Assembly: GCA_017654935.2 (NCBI GenBank) | Contig: CM065682.1 | Coordinates: 36,186,351 to 36,250,350 of the forward strand | Source of the DNA: Phymorhynchus buccinoides | Lineage: Eukaryota; Mollusca; Gastropoda; Neogastropoda; Raphitomidae | Direction: 5' to 3' | Length of the DNA: 64,000 bases | Shown: positions 10,234-20,281 of the stretch, one piece after another | Layout of the letters: every line of letters starts with the position of its first letter | Numbering within the stretch: position 1 is the first letter of the stretch | Made by a program: the position numbers and the translations under genes | Notes under the pieces: model-generated | Seen by the model: only the letters and a program-made list of their open reading frames with translations | What the model was told of the DNA's origin: nothing | Databases searched by the model: none

Positions 10234-11048
10234 CAAGAAAAGATCTCTCTTAACTACGTACCGTAAAATACCGAGTATTAGCCCATCTAGTAGTATAAGC
10301 CCACCCACCCCCATTTGGAGGCAAATACTATACAAAGGGTGAAATACCTTGTAAAAGCCCCCGCCCTCCCCCTCCCCCTACTTTAGCTGGAATCTTTTTT
10401 AGCTAAAGCCTCCAGAGCTGACAAAATTAACGCCTTTCTTTTTTTCCGGCCAGGTGTTGTCCAAAGATAAACTGCCTCATATACAAACGAGGCTCATAGG
10501 AGAGAACGGGGCAGGTCCGCCATTTCCTTTTTATTGCTAGGGCTTATATCCTTTGCTCTGGAACCATTTAGAGCATATGCTAGCCACGTGTTATCTTCTC
10601 ACCACAACCTGTGAAAGTTTGAAAGTTGTGCATCAATTTAAGGTAAGTTGAAAGCAAAAAATGTGATTTCTTCACCTTTTTGTAACAAAGTACTCAAGAC
10701 TTCATTTCTATCGTGACGTTATTTATATCAAAATAAATAAAAGGTTTTATTGCTAAAGGGATGCTTAGTTATTCAGGATTTTATGCTTCAAAAAGGTTTT
10801 TCTCTTCCTTACTTTATCTCTAAGATATACACGCTTAAAATACATAATCATCACAAGGCAAGTCCGCCCCCTTAGGCTGGGGCAGTCTGCCTCGGGAAGA
10901 CAAAGCCTTAGTTGGGTAAGGCTAGGTTAAGTCATCTTTTAAAGTTAGGGACATTTCTTAGTTTACGTAATTTGTACTTTACGTCATTTTGTGTAGCTAA
11001 CAGATGCTTGAAATGAAAAAGTAGGAATGGATGTGAAAACGGATGCAC
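10234..11048. other. No gene seen; degenerate repeat pieces
   Basis: Contains a rearranged relative of the ~90-bp MITE (10262-10370), with ATACCGAG and AGCCCACCCACCCCC words, a 'GGGGCAGGTCCGCC' word near 10508 that recurs at 12344, and otherwise AT-rich sequence with no supported frame. Confidence 0.4.
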
Positions 11049-12177
11049 GGACAAAAGCCCACCTCGTTATCTGGGAAAACGGACAAAACCCCACTCAAGG
11101 GGTGATATGATACACATTTCTATATTTTTTGCTTTTCTGTCTCTCTCCAGACATTTCTCTCTCTCTGTCTCTCTACGAGTCTCTCTCTGTGTCTGTCTCT
11201 CTCTAGTGTCTGTCTCTGTGCGAGTCTATGTCTCATGGTCTCTGTCAACCAGACATTCTCTCTCTCTCTCTCTCCGCTCTCAGTCTCTCGTCTCTCTCTC
11301 TCTTCTCTCTCTCTCCTCTCTATCTCTCTCTCTCGATCTCTCTTGCTCTCGTCTCTCTGGTCTCTCTCTCTCTCTCTCTCTCGTTGATCAGGTAGGATAC
11401 ATTTATGTATCCCTCTCTGTCTGTCAGTCTGTCTGATCGACTGTCTATGTGTCTGTATAAGACATCAACAGACCAGACAGAGACAGAATTAGACAACAGA
11501 AGGAACGAGAGAGAGAGACAGAGACAATGTCTGGAAGAGACAAAAACACAGAGATAGACATAGACAGTAAACAAAGTCTGCTTGACAGAGAGAGATACAG
11601 TGACAGAGAGACAGAGACGAAGCCTGGAGAGAGACAGAAGGAACTAGAGAGAAAGAGAAGAGAGAGAAAGAAGAGAGCAGAGAGAAAGAGAGACAGACAG
11701 AGACAAAGTGGACAGACAGACAAAAAGAAAGAGATAGAGAGATAAATGTCTGGAGAGGGACAGACAGACAGACAGAAACGAACCGGACAAAGACAGAGAT
11801 AAACAACAGAAGGAACGAGAGACAAGGACAGAGAGACAGAGACAATGTCTGGAAGAGATAAAACGCACAGAGAGACACAGACAGAGACAAAGTCTGGTTG
11901 ACACACAGAGAGAGGGAGAGAGAGACAGACAAAGAAACAGACAGAGACAGTCTGCTTGACAGAGACAAAGAGACATGATACTTGCAAAGTGAACTAAATC
12001 ATACATACACTGGAGAGAGAGAGAGAGAGAGACAGCGACAATGTCTGGAGAGAGAGATATATATAGAGAGAGAGAGGTGGAAAGAGACAGAAACACAAAA
12101 ATATAGAAATATGTATCATATCACCCCTTGAGTGGGGTTTTGTCCGTTTTCCCATTTAAAGAGGTGGACTTTTGTCC
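11049..12177. mobile_element. Foldback element with pyrimidine/purine microsatellite arms
   Basis: Ends are inverted repeats of about 83 bp: GGACAAAAGCCCACCTCGTT at 11049 and its near complement (GAGGTGGACTTTTGTCC) ending at 12177; the inner part GACAAAACCCCACTCAAGGG is also mirrored. The left half of the interior (about 11140-11400) is TCTCTGTCTC-rich and the right half (about 11470-12090) is AGAGACAG-rich, so the whole element can fold on itself. Copies of GTGGGCTTTTGTCCG follow at 12178-12212. The long Ser/Leu or Arg/Glu frames inside are simple-repeat artefacts. Confidence 0.8.
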
Positions 12178-12321
12178 GGTGGTGGGCTTTTGTCCGGTGG
12201 GCTTTTGTCCGGGATCCGTGAAAACGGGGGAAGGGGATGGGGGCGTTGGTGGGTGGACATTAGGGGGTGTAGTGAGAGAGAGATAGTGTTTGTTATGCGA
12301 GTGGCTGACTTGCCCCGGGCT

Positions 12322-12360
12322 GTAGGTGGACCTGCCCCAGTGCGGGGCAGGTCCGCCTAC
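12322..12360. repeat. Short perfect-type hairpin
   Basis: GTAGGTGGACCTGCCCC, loop AGTGC, then GGGGCAGGTCCGCCTAC; one mismatch in a 17-base stem. Role unknown. The word GGGGCAGGTCCGCC also occurs near 10508. Confidence 0.8.
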
Positions 12361-12621
12361 AGTAGGGTAGGTGTAATTTGAGCAGCGTGCAGAAAACCTC
12401 GTGTTTTAACAGATTTCTACACAGGTATGTTTGCCCACACATTTATCTAAATCTTGGTATAAAAACGGCGTTTATATTTCAGTTAGTTTGGCAGTTATAA
12501 CCTCAAAAGCTCAGTAATCAAAAGAAATTTCTTCAGCTCTGGGGTCTTTAACAAATGTGTTTTTAGATGTCCAGAATGGATACACATGGCTTTTACAATT
12601 TTGTTTCGAGCACAAGAACAA

Positions 12622-12708
12622 ATACCGTGTATAAGCCCACCCCCCTTTGGGGGGCCTCAAACTGTGCAAAGGATGGTGGGGGTGGGGGCTTAAACTCGGT
12701 ATTTTAAG
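12622..12708. mobile_element. ~90-bp MITE (TATAAGCCCACC type)
   Basis: Well-preserved member of the family at 5778: ATACCGTGTATAAGCCCACC at the left, GGGCTTAAACTCGGTATTTT at the right, with a CCCCCCTTTGGGGGG palindrome inside. Non-coding. Confidence 0.65.
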
Positions 12709-12795
12709 GTACGGCGAACGTCCCTATTTTCTCCCACCGGAAATTGTTGATGTCATGCGACAAGGAAACTGTCAGCATAATTACAAAAGCCAACG

Positions 12796-12834
12796 TCACA
12801 CACACACACACCGCGTGCTCGCGCACGCACGCAC

Positions 12835-12871
<37 letters not shown>

Positions 12872-12872
12872 C
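12796..12872. repeat. (CA)n microsatellite
   Basis: CA repeats with a short CGCACGCACGCA interruption. Confidence 0.95.
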
Positions 12873-12954
12873 ACGCTGCACACATACAAAAAGAGACAGA
12901 TCACAATAGAACAAGACTGGTACGTGTGACTTAAGTCAGGAAGTCAGGGGAAAA

Positions 12955-13145
12955 AAACAAAAGTCAGGAAGTCGACTTATCCGTTTGACGTTTAGAAAAA
13001 ATCTCGTCGACATAGACGAAGGTCGAGTTATACGTTGTCGAGATATCCGTTGTTATTAGTCTTTTAAAGAGCACTTTTGGCCGGGAAATGATAAATCCGT
13101 CGACTTACGCAAAAGTCGACTGAAGCATGTGTCGACTTATAAGTG
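12955..13145. mobile_element. GTCGAC-type terminal array, right end candidate
   Basis: Carries repeated GTCGAC and GTCGACTTA words, GAGATATCCGTTG, and GGCCGGGAAATGATAAAT, and ends near GTCGACTTATAAGTGTG. It mirrors in style, not perfectly in sequence, the array at 9999. The GGCCGGGAAATGA word also occurs at 28609 in a third array type. Confidence 0.5.
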
Positions 13146-13254
13146 TGTTTTGTTTGTGTGCGCGCGTGTGTGTGTGTATGCGAAGAAATTTTTAGCATTC
13201 TCATATTTTCTACTGCTTTTGTTTTTGTTTTTGTTTTGTTTGTTTTGTGGGGGG

Positions 13255-13350
13255 TTATTCATTCATTTGTTTATTATTGTAAGCGCTTAGGGCTTGTTTA
13301 AGATTAAGCGCATATAAAAAATGCTCATTATTATTATTATTATTATTAAG
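13255..13350 (+). mobile_element. 3' tail of a SINE or LINE with (ATT)n end
   Basis: TTATTGTAAGCGCTTAGGGC, then AAGATTAAGCGCATATAAA, AATGCTCATT and an (ATT)n tail. This 'AAGCGCTT...GCGCTATATAA...(ATT)n' layout is the usual 3' end of non-LTR retroposons in molluscs and other animals. The body is missing, so it is a 5'-truncated stub. Confidence 0.6.
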
Positions 13351-13376
13351 CTGTATAATTTGTTTCAGCGAGTGAA

Positions 13377-13485
13377 TGTGTGTGTGTGTGTGTGCATGCG
13401 CGCGCGTGTGTGTGTGTTATGTGTATGTACGTGTAATGTGCATGTGTGTGTACGTGTAATATGTGTGTGTTGGTGTGTTATGCAA
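13377..13485. repeat. (TG)n microsatellite
   Basis: Interrupted TG repeats with GCGCGC and GTACGTGTAA spacers. Confidence 0.9.
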
Positions 13486-13656
13486 TCAAGAATCCTTCAG
13501 ACCTATAACTAAGCTGTGTGCGAGTGTGTCTGCATGTGAGTAGGTGTAGAGCTGCCTGTAAGTATGTAAGTATTATCATCTGCCTCTGTGTGTTTCTGTC
13601 CTTCTGCCTGCCTGCCTGTCTGTCCTTTGCCTCACTGTCTGTATGTGTGTTGAAAG

Positions 13657-13818
13657 GCTGGAGCCTTGTCCTGGTCGGGGGTCTGTGTGTTGTGGGGGGT
13701 GTTCTGCTGACGCTGGGTCTGGGGTCCCTGGTCTGGTTCGTCCTCCGCCGCCGCCGCCCTGGTCAACAACCAGCGGCTCACCCAGCCAGCCAGGAACCCA
13801 GCAGGGGCAAGGATCGTG
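13657..13818 (+). CDS. Candidate internal exon encoding a transmembrane segment
   Basis: A pyrimidine-rich tract (13575-13640) ends in GTTGAAAG; the reading frame from 13657 gives WSLVLVGGLCVVGGVLLTLG, then LGSLVWFV, four Arg and a Pro/Ser/Gln-rich stretch ending ...SRGKDRG, followed by a GTATGG donor at 13819. A ~25-residue hydrophobic helix followed directly by RRRR is the classic single-pass membrane anchor with a cytosolic basic stop-transfer. GC-rich codon use stands out against the AT-rich surroundings. It begins in phase 2 and ends after one base of a codon. Host gene unknown; it could also be chance. Its neighbours are all repeats. Confidence 0.45.
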
Positions 13819-14286
13819 GTATGGGCCAGTCTGTACATCTGTCTGTTGTCGTTGTTGGTTTAAATGATTTCTATTTATCAAAACGTACATTACATACATG
13901 CTAAGCAAGCATAACGGCAACAACAAGCTTAAAGCTTATACTGTGCCAACGTACTACAGTGGCACCCGGTTATAAGAAAATCGAAGGGAATTTTTTTTCT
14001 GTTTTCTTATATCCGGGTTTTCTTATATCCGATAATCGGATATAAGAAAACTTTTTGAATTTATTTTCTTATAACCGATTTGAATAGGAAAAAAGGGAAA
14101 AAAGAAAATAGAAAAAAGAAAAGAAAAGACAAGCAGAAACATAAAACAAAGAGAAAATGTTTTTACCTAATTTGGTGCATGAAAAAAAGGAAAAAATGCA
14201 AAGCAAAGGAGGAAAAAAAGAAAGAACGGAACAGAAAATTAAAAACAAAAATGAAGGCAAACATGGTGTGAGTTGCATGATGAGCA

Positions 14287-15034
14287 CAGAGTTGCATCTA
14301 GAGCGCGGGATTGCGGGATTCACGCACTTGAAAACAAAATCCCGCAAATATAAAAAAGCTTAGCGGGACCGCGCACGCAAAAAAAAACTAAGGCCCGCAT
14401 TTTGAAACTGCCTATGCGCCGCTGACAGTTACCCCTTGCAGGGCCCATCGACATACTATTTTTAGCTTTGTGGCAGGGCCTCGTCTTCTCCCAACAGTGC
14501 GCATAGAACAAGCAATTTCATTGGACAGTAGGTCAGTTGTATACTATGATCGGCCAATGAATGCGCATTTACCGTAACTTCATGGACGGGCTTCCAGTCT
14601 AAACCCAACTGGTTCAGTAAAATGGCAACGAAGCGCAAATGTGCGACTCTTCTTGATTTCGGGTTCAAGAAAATACGGTCTTCCTCCCTTCCTTCGACAA
14701 CCAGAATGTCAGAAGAAGAAGTGACGGCAGCCGAAGTGACTACTGACGAGGCTAGCGTCCATGATGCAAGACGAAGTGATAGCGATACCGAAATGGACTG
14801 TGAGAGTGACCCAAACAACACAGAAGCCGGTGCTAGTCAATCTGCAAAAAGTAGTGGGAAACACAAAACGTTTCAATTGGACTGGAAAAAAACATGGCCG
14901 TGGGTGCAAAACAAAACCAACGGATTGCGCTGCAGATTGTGCTTAAAACACCCCTTTCTGTATCAGAATGCCCCCCTTTTTCCAAGGTGAGGGGGGGCTG
15001 CCCCCACTTATTTCAAATCCTAGATGCAACTCTG
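14287..15034 (+). mobile_element. 748-bp hAT-like element
   Basis: Terminal inverted repeats CAGAGTTGCATCTAG (left) and CTAGATGCAACTCTG (right), flanked on both sides by TGAGCA. The undisturbed TTATAAG-family sequence reads GCATGATGAGCGAGCAAG at this place (15363, 55703), so the insertion site is visible. CAGxGTTG-type ends and a 5-8-bp target duplication fit hAT elements (hAT normally makes 8 bp; only six match here). It retains a first coding exon but no catalytic region. Confidence 0.75.
14622..14986 (+). CDS. First exon of a hAT-type protein with TTF/BED-like zinc finger
   Basis: ATG at 14622 opens 121 codons: MATKRKCATLLDFGFKKIRS, an acidic Ser/Glu/Asp-rich middle (residues ~30-85), then FQLDWKKTWPWVQNKTNGLR and CRLCLKH. 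The 'W..TWPW......G..C.LC' pattern is the start of the zinc finger seen in hAT-family transposases and their domesticated relatives such as ZNF862-like proteins. The frame reaches TGA at 14988, but CCAAG|GTGAGG at 14982-14992 is a strong splice donor, so in the parent element the exon probably ends at 14986 and later exons are deleted here. Start chosen because it is the first Met after the GC-rich leader. Confidence 0.55.
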
Positions 15035-16415
15035 TGAGCAAGCAAGATACAATGAAACCCGGTTATAAGAAAATCGAAGGGAGGTAACTTTTTGTTTTCT
15101 TATATCCGGGTTTTCTTATATCTGATAATCGGATATAAGAAAACTTTTTCAATTTATTTTCTTATAACTGATTTGAATGGGAAAAAATGAAAAAGAGAAA
15201 AAATAAAATAAAAGACAAGCAGAAACATAAAACAAAGAGAAAATGCTTTTACCTAATTTGGTGCATGAAAAAAGGGGGGGAATGCAAAACAAAGGAGGAA
15301 AAAAAGAAAGAACGGAACAGAAAATTAAAAACAAAAATGAAGGCAGACATGGTGTCAGTTGCATGATGAGCGAGTAAGATAGCGGAGAGCAGATGAATGA
15401 TTGGGTGTGGTGTGAGAGTAACATATTTGTTTAAATGTAAATTTCTGTTTCTTGTTTTTAATCAATATTCTAATTTGGATGTATAACTCATTTTACACAG
15501 TGGAAGACAATTTTGTATTTTCGTTTGTACAATGCCAATGGACAATAAAGAAATTTTTGACCTATGACTCATATTTTACATCATAAAATCAAAATACAGC
15601 AAAACTCGGTTATAAGAAAATCGAAGGGAGATCATTTTTTGCTTATTACCATATCCAAGTTTTCTTATATCCGAAACTCGGATATAAGAAAACATTTTGA
15701 AGTGGTTTTTTCCTTATAAACAAATTGAATGGGGAAAAGGGAAAAGAGAAAAGAAAAAACAGAAAAACAAAACAAAGAGAAAATCCTTTTTCCTAATTTG
15801 ATGCATTTCTTACATCATAAAATCAAAATCGTCTACTAAGAAGAAGATTTAAAGGTGCCTACAACCACTCAAACTAACAACCTTTTTTTTCTTTTTACTG
15901 TTATCAAATACGTACCCCTTTACCTATCTTGTACTGAACTATTACCATTTACTGTCCACCTATGCAGCTTTTTATCAATCTCTAAGCGAATTTCTTATAA
16001 GCGGATTCGGCTGTATCTTTCTATATTAAGGTTAGAGTGTCTGTGACGTAGCTGCTCTGACGTACATTTTCCTCTTTTTGTTTGTTTTGTTGGAACACTG
16101 CACTTTTTGGATTTAATCCTTTCAGTTCATGCCCTTTTTTTTTAAAGTCGCTTATAAGAAAATCAAACTCACTTATAAGAAAATGAACTGCAAACCAACT
16201 CCCTTGTATGAAATCATTTTCTTATATCCGAGTTTACATTGCGGATGGGAGAACGAATTTGCTTCCTTATAACCAAGTTTTTTTATAAGCGTTTTTCTTA
16301 TATCCGAGTTTTGATAATACATAAGAAAGAAGGAGTTCGGCCGGGGAAAAAAATTGCTTTCTTATAAGCGGGTTTTCTTATAAGCGGGTTTCTTATAAGC
16401 GGGTTCGACTGTAGA

Positions 16416-17072
16416 GGAGAGCAGATGAATGAGTGGGAGTGGTGTGAGAGTAACATTTTTTTGGAATTTTTTTTTTGCTGTCCCATCTTCTGGGCTGTAC
16501 AGTGGGTTGCTCCCACGCCGCTCATTCCAAATCCCAATTCGCAGCTACACCCGGGTTTGTTCAAGTTGGAGAAACCGATAGTGGAAGAGAGGAAGGCATC
16601 AAAACAGCTGAACCGTGTAAGCTTAGACAACAAACTGGAAATTAGTATGAACAGACTCAGGAGAGTTTATTTAACATTTCCTGACGTAGGGACATAAAAA
16701 TTTATGAGTCTATCGTTGTTTATTTCGTATTTTAAAATCGGTAGCTAAGCAGACGAAAATGGAGGGCCGCCATTGAAAAAGAAGTCGCAGATAATGGTTC
16801 TTCAACAAATCTTGTTTGAAAAAAATAAACTTAGCATGAAAATATCTTTATTTACCGCACATTATGTTTCTTTTCGTTTAATTTAGTAAAATACAGCATT
16901 ATTATTTTATATTCTATTATTTTATTGCACATCGGTCATCCTTTTCATTTTAGCCAATCAGGTTTTTAAAGCAGTCCCAGGACAAATGTAAGAATGAAAG
17001 TAAGATGACGCCAATGGCGCAAAGTGCTTTTCGTCATTGTTCCTAATCAAGTCATTAATCGCATTATGTTAC
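16416..17072. other. No gene seen; boundary of the second duplication copy
   Basis: AT-rich. A frame at 16425-16697 gives a mixed, non-repetitive protein (LEKPIVEERKASKQLNR) after an AG acceptor-like site near 16501, but its end lies in a reversed satellite fragment, so I do not call it. The remainder has no signal I recognise. Confidence 0.4.
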
Positions 17073-17383
17073 GCAGTTTTTATTCCAATCGATTACAGAG
17101 GTGAGTAAGTAAGTGATTACGATTGCGCTTGTGTATAATGTGGAATGCGTACACTGATAGACTAGGCCTTGACTTCAACAGATTGAATTGAAAGAAACAG
17201 TTTAGATCTAGATATTGTACACTCTTCTTCTACTTCTTCTTTTTCTTCTTCTTTTTCTTTTATGTTAAAAGGCCCATGGTCAGCGAGCTGACCATTCTGG
17301 CCCCTTTTCTTGGTTTATTGAACAACTAAATCTAGATCTATTCTGGCCCTGCCAGAGTATATCAGCCAGAGTAGCAAATGAGC

Positions 17384-17419
17384 ATGTGTGTGTGTGTGTG
17401 TGTGCGGTGCGCGCACGCT

Positions 17420-17454
<35 letters not shown>

Positions 17455-17593
17455 TGTGTGTGCGCTTGTGTTTGTGTCTGACAGTCGGGGGGGGGGGGGG
17501 GGGGGGGGGGGGGCGTGTGTGTGTGTATATATATCTCTGTGTGTGTGTGTGTCTCTTGTGAGTGTGTGTCTGTGTATGTCTGTGGGTGAGTCT

Positions 17594-17627
<34 letters not shown>

Positions 17628-17647
17628 AAGAGAGAGAGAGAGAGAGG
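17384..17647. repeat. Compound microsatellite, duplicate copy
   Basis: TG, poly-G (17487-17513), TG and GA runs matching 315-585 with different lengths. Confidence 0.95.
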
Positions 17648-18179
17648 TATGTGCGTTAATGACCAAACCCCCTCCCTCCCCTCTTTTCTGTTACTCGCAC
17701 TAATGTTATTGTTGTTGTCTTACCCTGGCTTAAAGACTCCAGGGGTCATCCCAACAGCTGAAGCCCTTGAACACTACGGTACAAATGCACCAGCTAGGGA
17801 TGATAACATTATTTGTGTGTGTGACCGTTTTTGATTACCCCGCTACGAGGGCAGCCACACTCCGACTTCGGAAGAAATTATTATGATTAAATGGGTTTAC
17901 ATGCTGATGGAGTGTCAGTGACTTAAAAGCTTTGGTGTATAAACAAATTGTTAGCAGGCATTGTCTTAACCAGTAATCAATTTTAAAAAAAAAATCATCC
18001 ATTATATCTCTAACTGGAGAGGGGTTAAAGAGGGAAATAAGTCATTTTGGGCAAATAAATCTTTTCATTATGGCTTTATTGTGCAGACTGACAGTGAATT
18101 ATAATTATATCAGTCACTTTCAACAGTTTTTAGCTTTTTTCACTTACCTTTAAAAAAGGTTATGCTTAGTTTACCTCAT

Positions 18180-19640
18180 TGGTCCCTTGCCATATTTTTT
18201 GTTTAATTATATAGCTATGTGATCCAAATGCTTCTGGCACTGAAGGGGTTAAATGCTGAATTAAAAATGTCCCTACATCCTAAGTCGACAAACACACCAT
18301 AAGAAACTATCATGCGAAATGTCATGCTTGTTATATGAAAATGCGCAGCACTAGATTTTCTTGTTGAATTAAAGGTTCCACAATCAAAATGCCTTTGGCA
18401 CCGAAGGGGTTAAAGGCTGAATTGAACATATTATCTCTACATCAGAAATGGATAAACACACCATAAGAAACCACCATGTTAAATGTCATGGTTGTTACAT
18501 GAACATACCCAACTCTACAATTATTTGTCATAAATAACTGTGATCAAAATGCCCTTGGCACTGAAGGGGTTAAAGGTTGAATTGCAATTGTCCCTACATC
18601 AGAAATTGATAAACACACCATAAGAAATATCATGCCAAATTTCATGCTTATTGTATGAAAGTATCCAACACTAGATTTGTTTTAAGTTATAACTGTCCTC
18701 GATCAAAATGCCCTTCGCACTGAAGGGATTAAAGGCTGAATTGAAAATGTCCCTACATCAGAAATTGTTAAACACACCATAAGAAAATTTCATGTCAGAT
18801 TCCATGCTTGTTTCTTTAAAATGCATTCCACTAGAAGTTTATTTACTTTTTTACTGTTTGCAATAAAATTTTCTTGGCATTGAAAGGGTTAAAGGCTGAA
18901 TTGCAAATGTTCCTACGTCAGAATTTAACAAAGACACCATAAGAAATGATCGTGGCAAATTTCATGCTTGTTATATGAAAATGCTCAATACTATAATTTT
19001 TTGTTGAATTAAAATTCCGCTATAAAAATGCATTTGGCATCGAAAGGGTTAAAGGCTGAATTGAAGGTATCCCTCTGTCAAAAATGAATAAATGCACCGT
19101 AAGAAACCACCATGCCAAATTGTATGCTTGTTACATGAAAATGCCCAACACTATAAAAAAAATAATCAAATAACTGTTTGTGATTAAAATGCCCTTGGCA
19201 CCGAAGGGGTTAAAGCCTGAATTGCAAATGTCCCTACGTCAGAAATTGATAAACACACCATAAGAAACTATCGTACCAAATGTCATGCTTATTACATGAA
19301 AATACCCAATACTATAATTTAAAAAAAATTATAACTGCCCGTGATGAAAAGGTCCATGACACTGAAGGGGTTAAAGGCTGAATTGAAAATGTCCCTCCGT
19401 CAGAAATCAATAAACATGCCATAAGAACCTATCATGCTGAATTTCATGCTTGCTTCATGAAAATGCATACCATTAGATTTTGATATTTTTTTTTGCCCCC
19501 CCCAAAAAAAAATTACACTTGGTACTGAAAGGGTTAAAGGCTGAATTCCAAATGTCCCTACGTCAGGAATTGATAAACACACCATAAGACACCATCATAC
19601 CAAATTTCATGCTTGTTGTTTGAAAACGCACAATTCTGCC
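18180..19640. repeat. ~160-bp tandem satellite, duplicate copy
   Basis: Nine units in the same order as 1110-2590, unit for unit, so the array was copied with its block and not expanded separately since. Confidence 0.92.
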
Positions 19641-20281
19641 ATTATATATTCCACTACGAGACCAGCAGTCCAAGGGGAGAGAATCTATGTTAGGCCCTCA
19701 GGAGGCAACCAACCGAGGAGACACTGCACTGCTGCTGAGTCACTTCGGTGGAGTTCAGTAGAGCCTGTTCAGGACACCACCTTCTAAGCCCCCTACTGAC
19801 GACACTATTCTCTCAGTCGCGGAGCCAGCGTGAGTGAGGTCCTCCTCCGAGGGCGCCACCACGACCGTCCACCGACAGCTCCCCAGAACACACTAGATCC
19901 CCATGACTTTGACCCGAACGCACCAAGGCATAGACTGGATTGGAAACCGAAACTGAGGTCACCATGAGAGCAGGGCATGCAAAGCCACAGAATTTGAGAC
20001 TTCTTTTTTTTTTTAATGATGGATGGAAAAGGAGGCCGATGATAACGATGATGATGATACTATGGAGTTCCGTATCGGTCTGAGACTGCATGGCAGGGCT
20101 GTATTCTACGCTTCCTTTCATAATGATATCCCGGCGTTAACCAGGCCCAAGAACTACAGACACCTGCAGTGTTGGTCTTTCAATTAGAGCAACGCTCTCA
20201 GAATCGCCTCCGTTAAGCTAATGAAACTCGATTGTGTGGTTTCAGTCTTCCCATTGAGCCCATAGCCACTCACTCTAGGTA

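Larger units (their letters stand above)
13957..16415. mobile_element. TTATAAG-family block (two or more units), interrupted by a hAT-like element
   Basis: Starts CAGTGGCACCCGGTTATAAG (13957), restarts with CAATGAAACCCGGTTATAAG (15052), and has further ends near 15596 (CAGCAAAACTCGGTTATAAG) and 16411 (GCGGGTTCGACTGTAG). Each unit carries hairpins of CTTATATCCGAAACTCGGAT type. A conserved tail matches element A (TGAGAGTAACATATTTGTTT, GTACAATGCCAATGGACAAT with an AATAAA). No transposase frame is seen. Confidence 0.75.

Noticed and set aside
11107..12096. Long Ser/Leu-rich and Arg/Glu-rich frames
   Set aside because: They are translations of the TCTCTG and AGAGAC tracts of the foldback element.
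10256..12713. A 2.5-kb element bounded by ACCGTAAAATACCGAG at both sides
   Set aside because: 12622-12708 is a complete small MITE on its own, so the apparent partner ends are two separate insertions of that family.
16425..16697. A possible terminal exon ending TFPDVGT
   Set aside because: Its last part is a reversed satellite fragment and its first part is element sequence, so the frame is composite.
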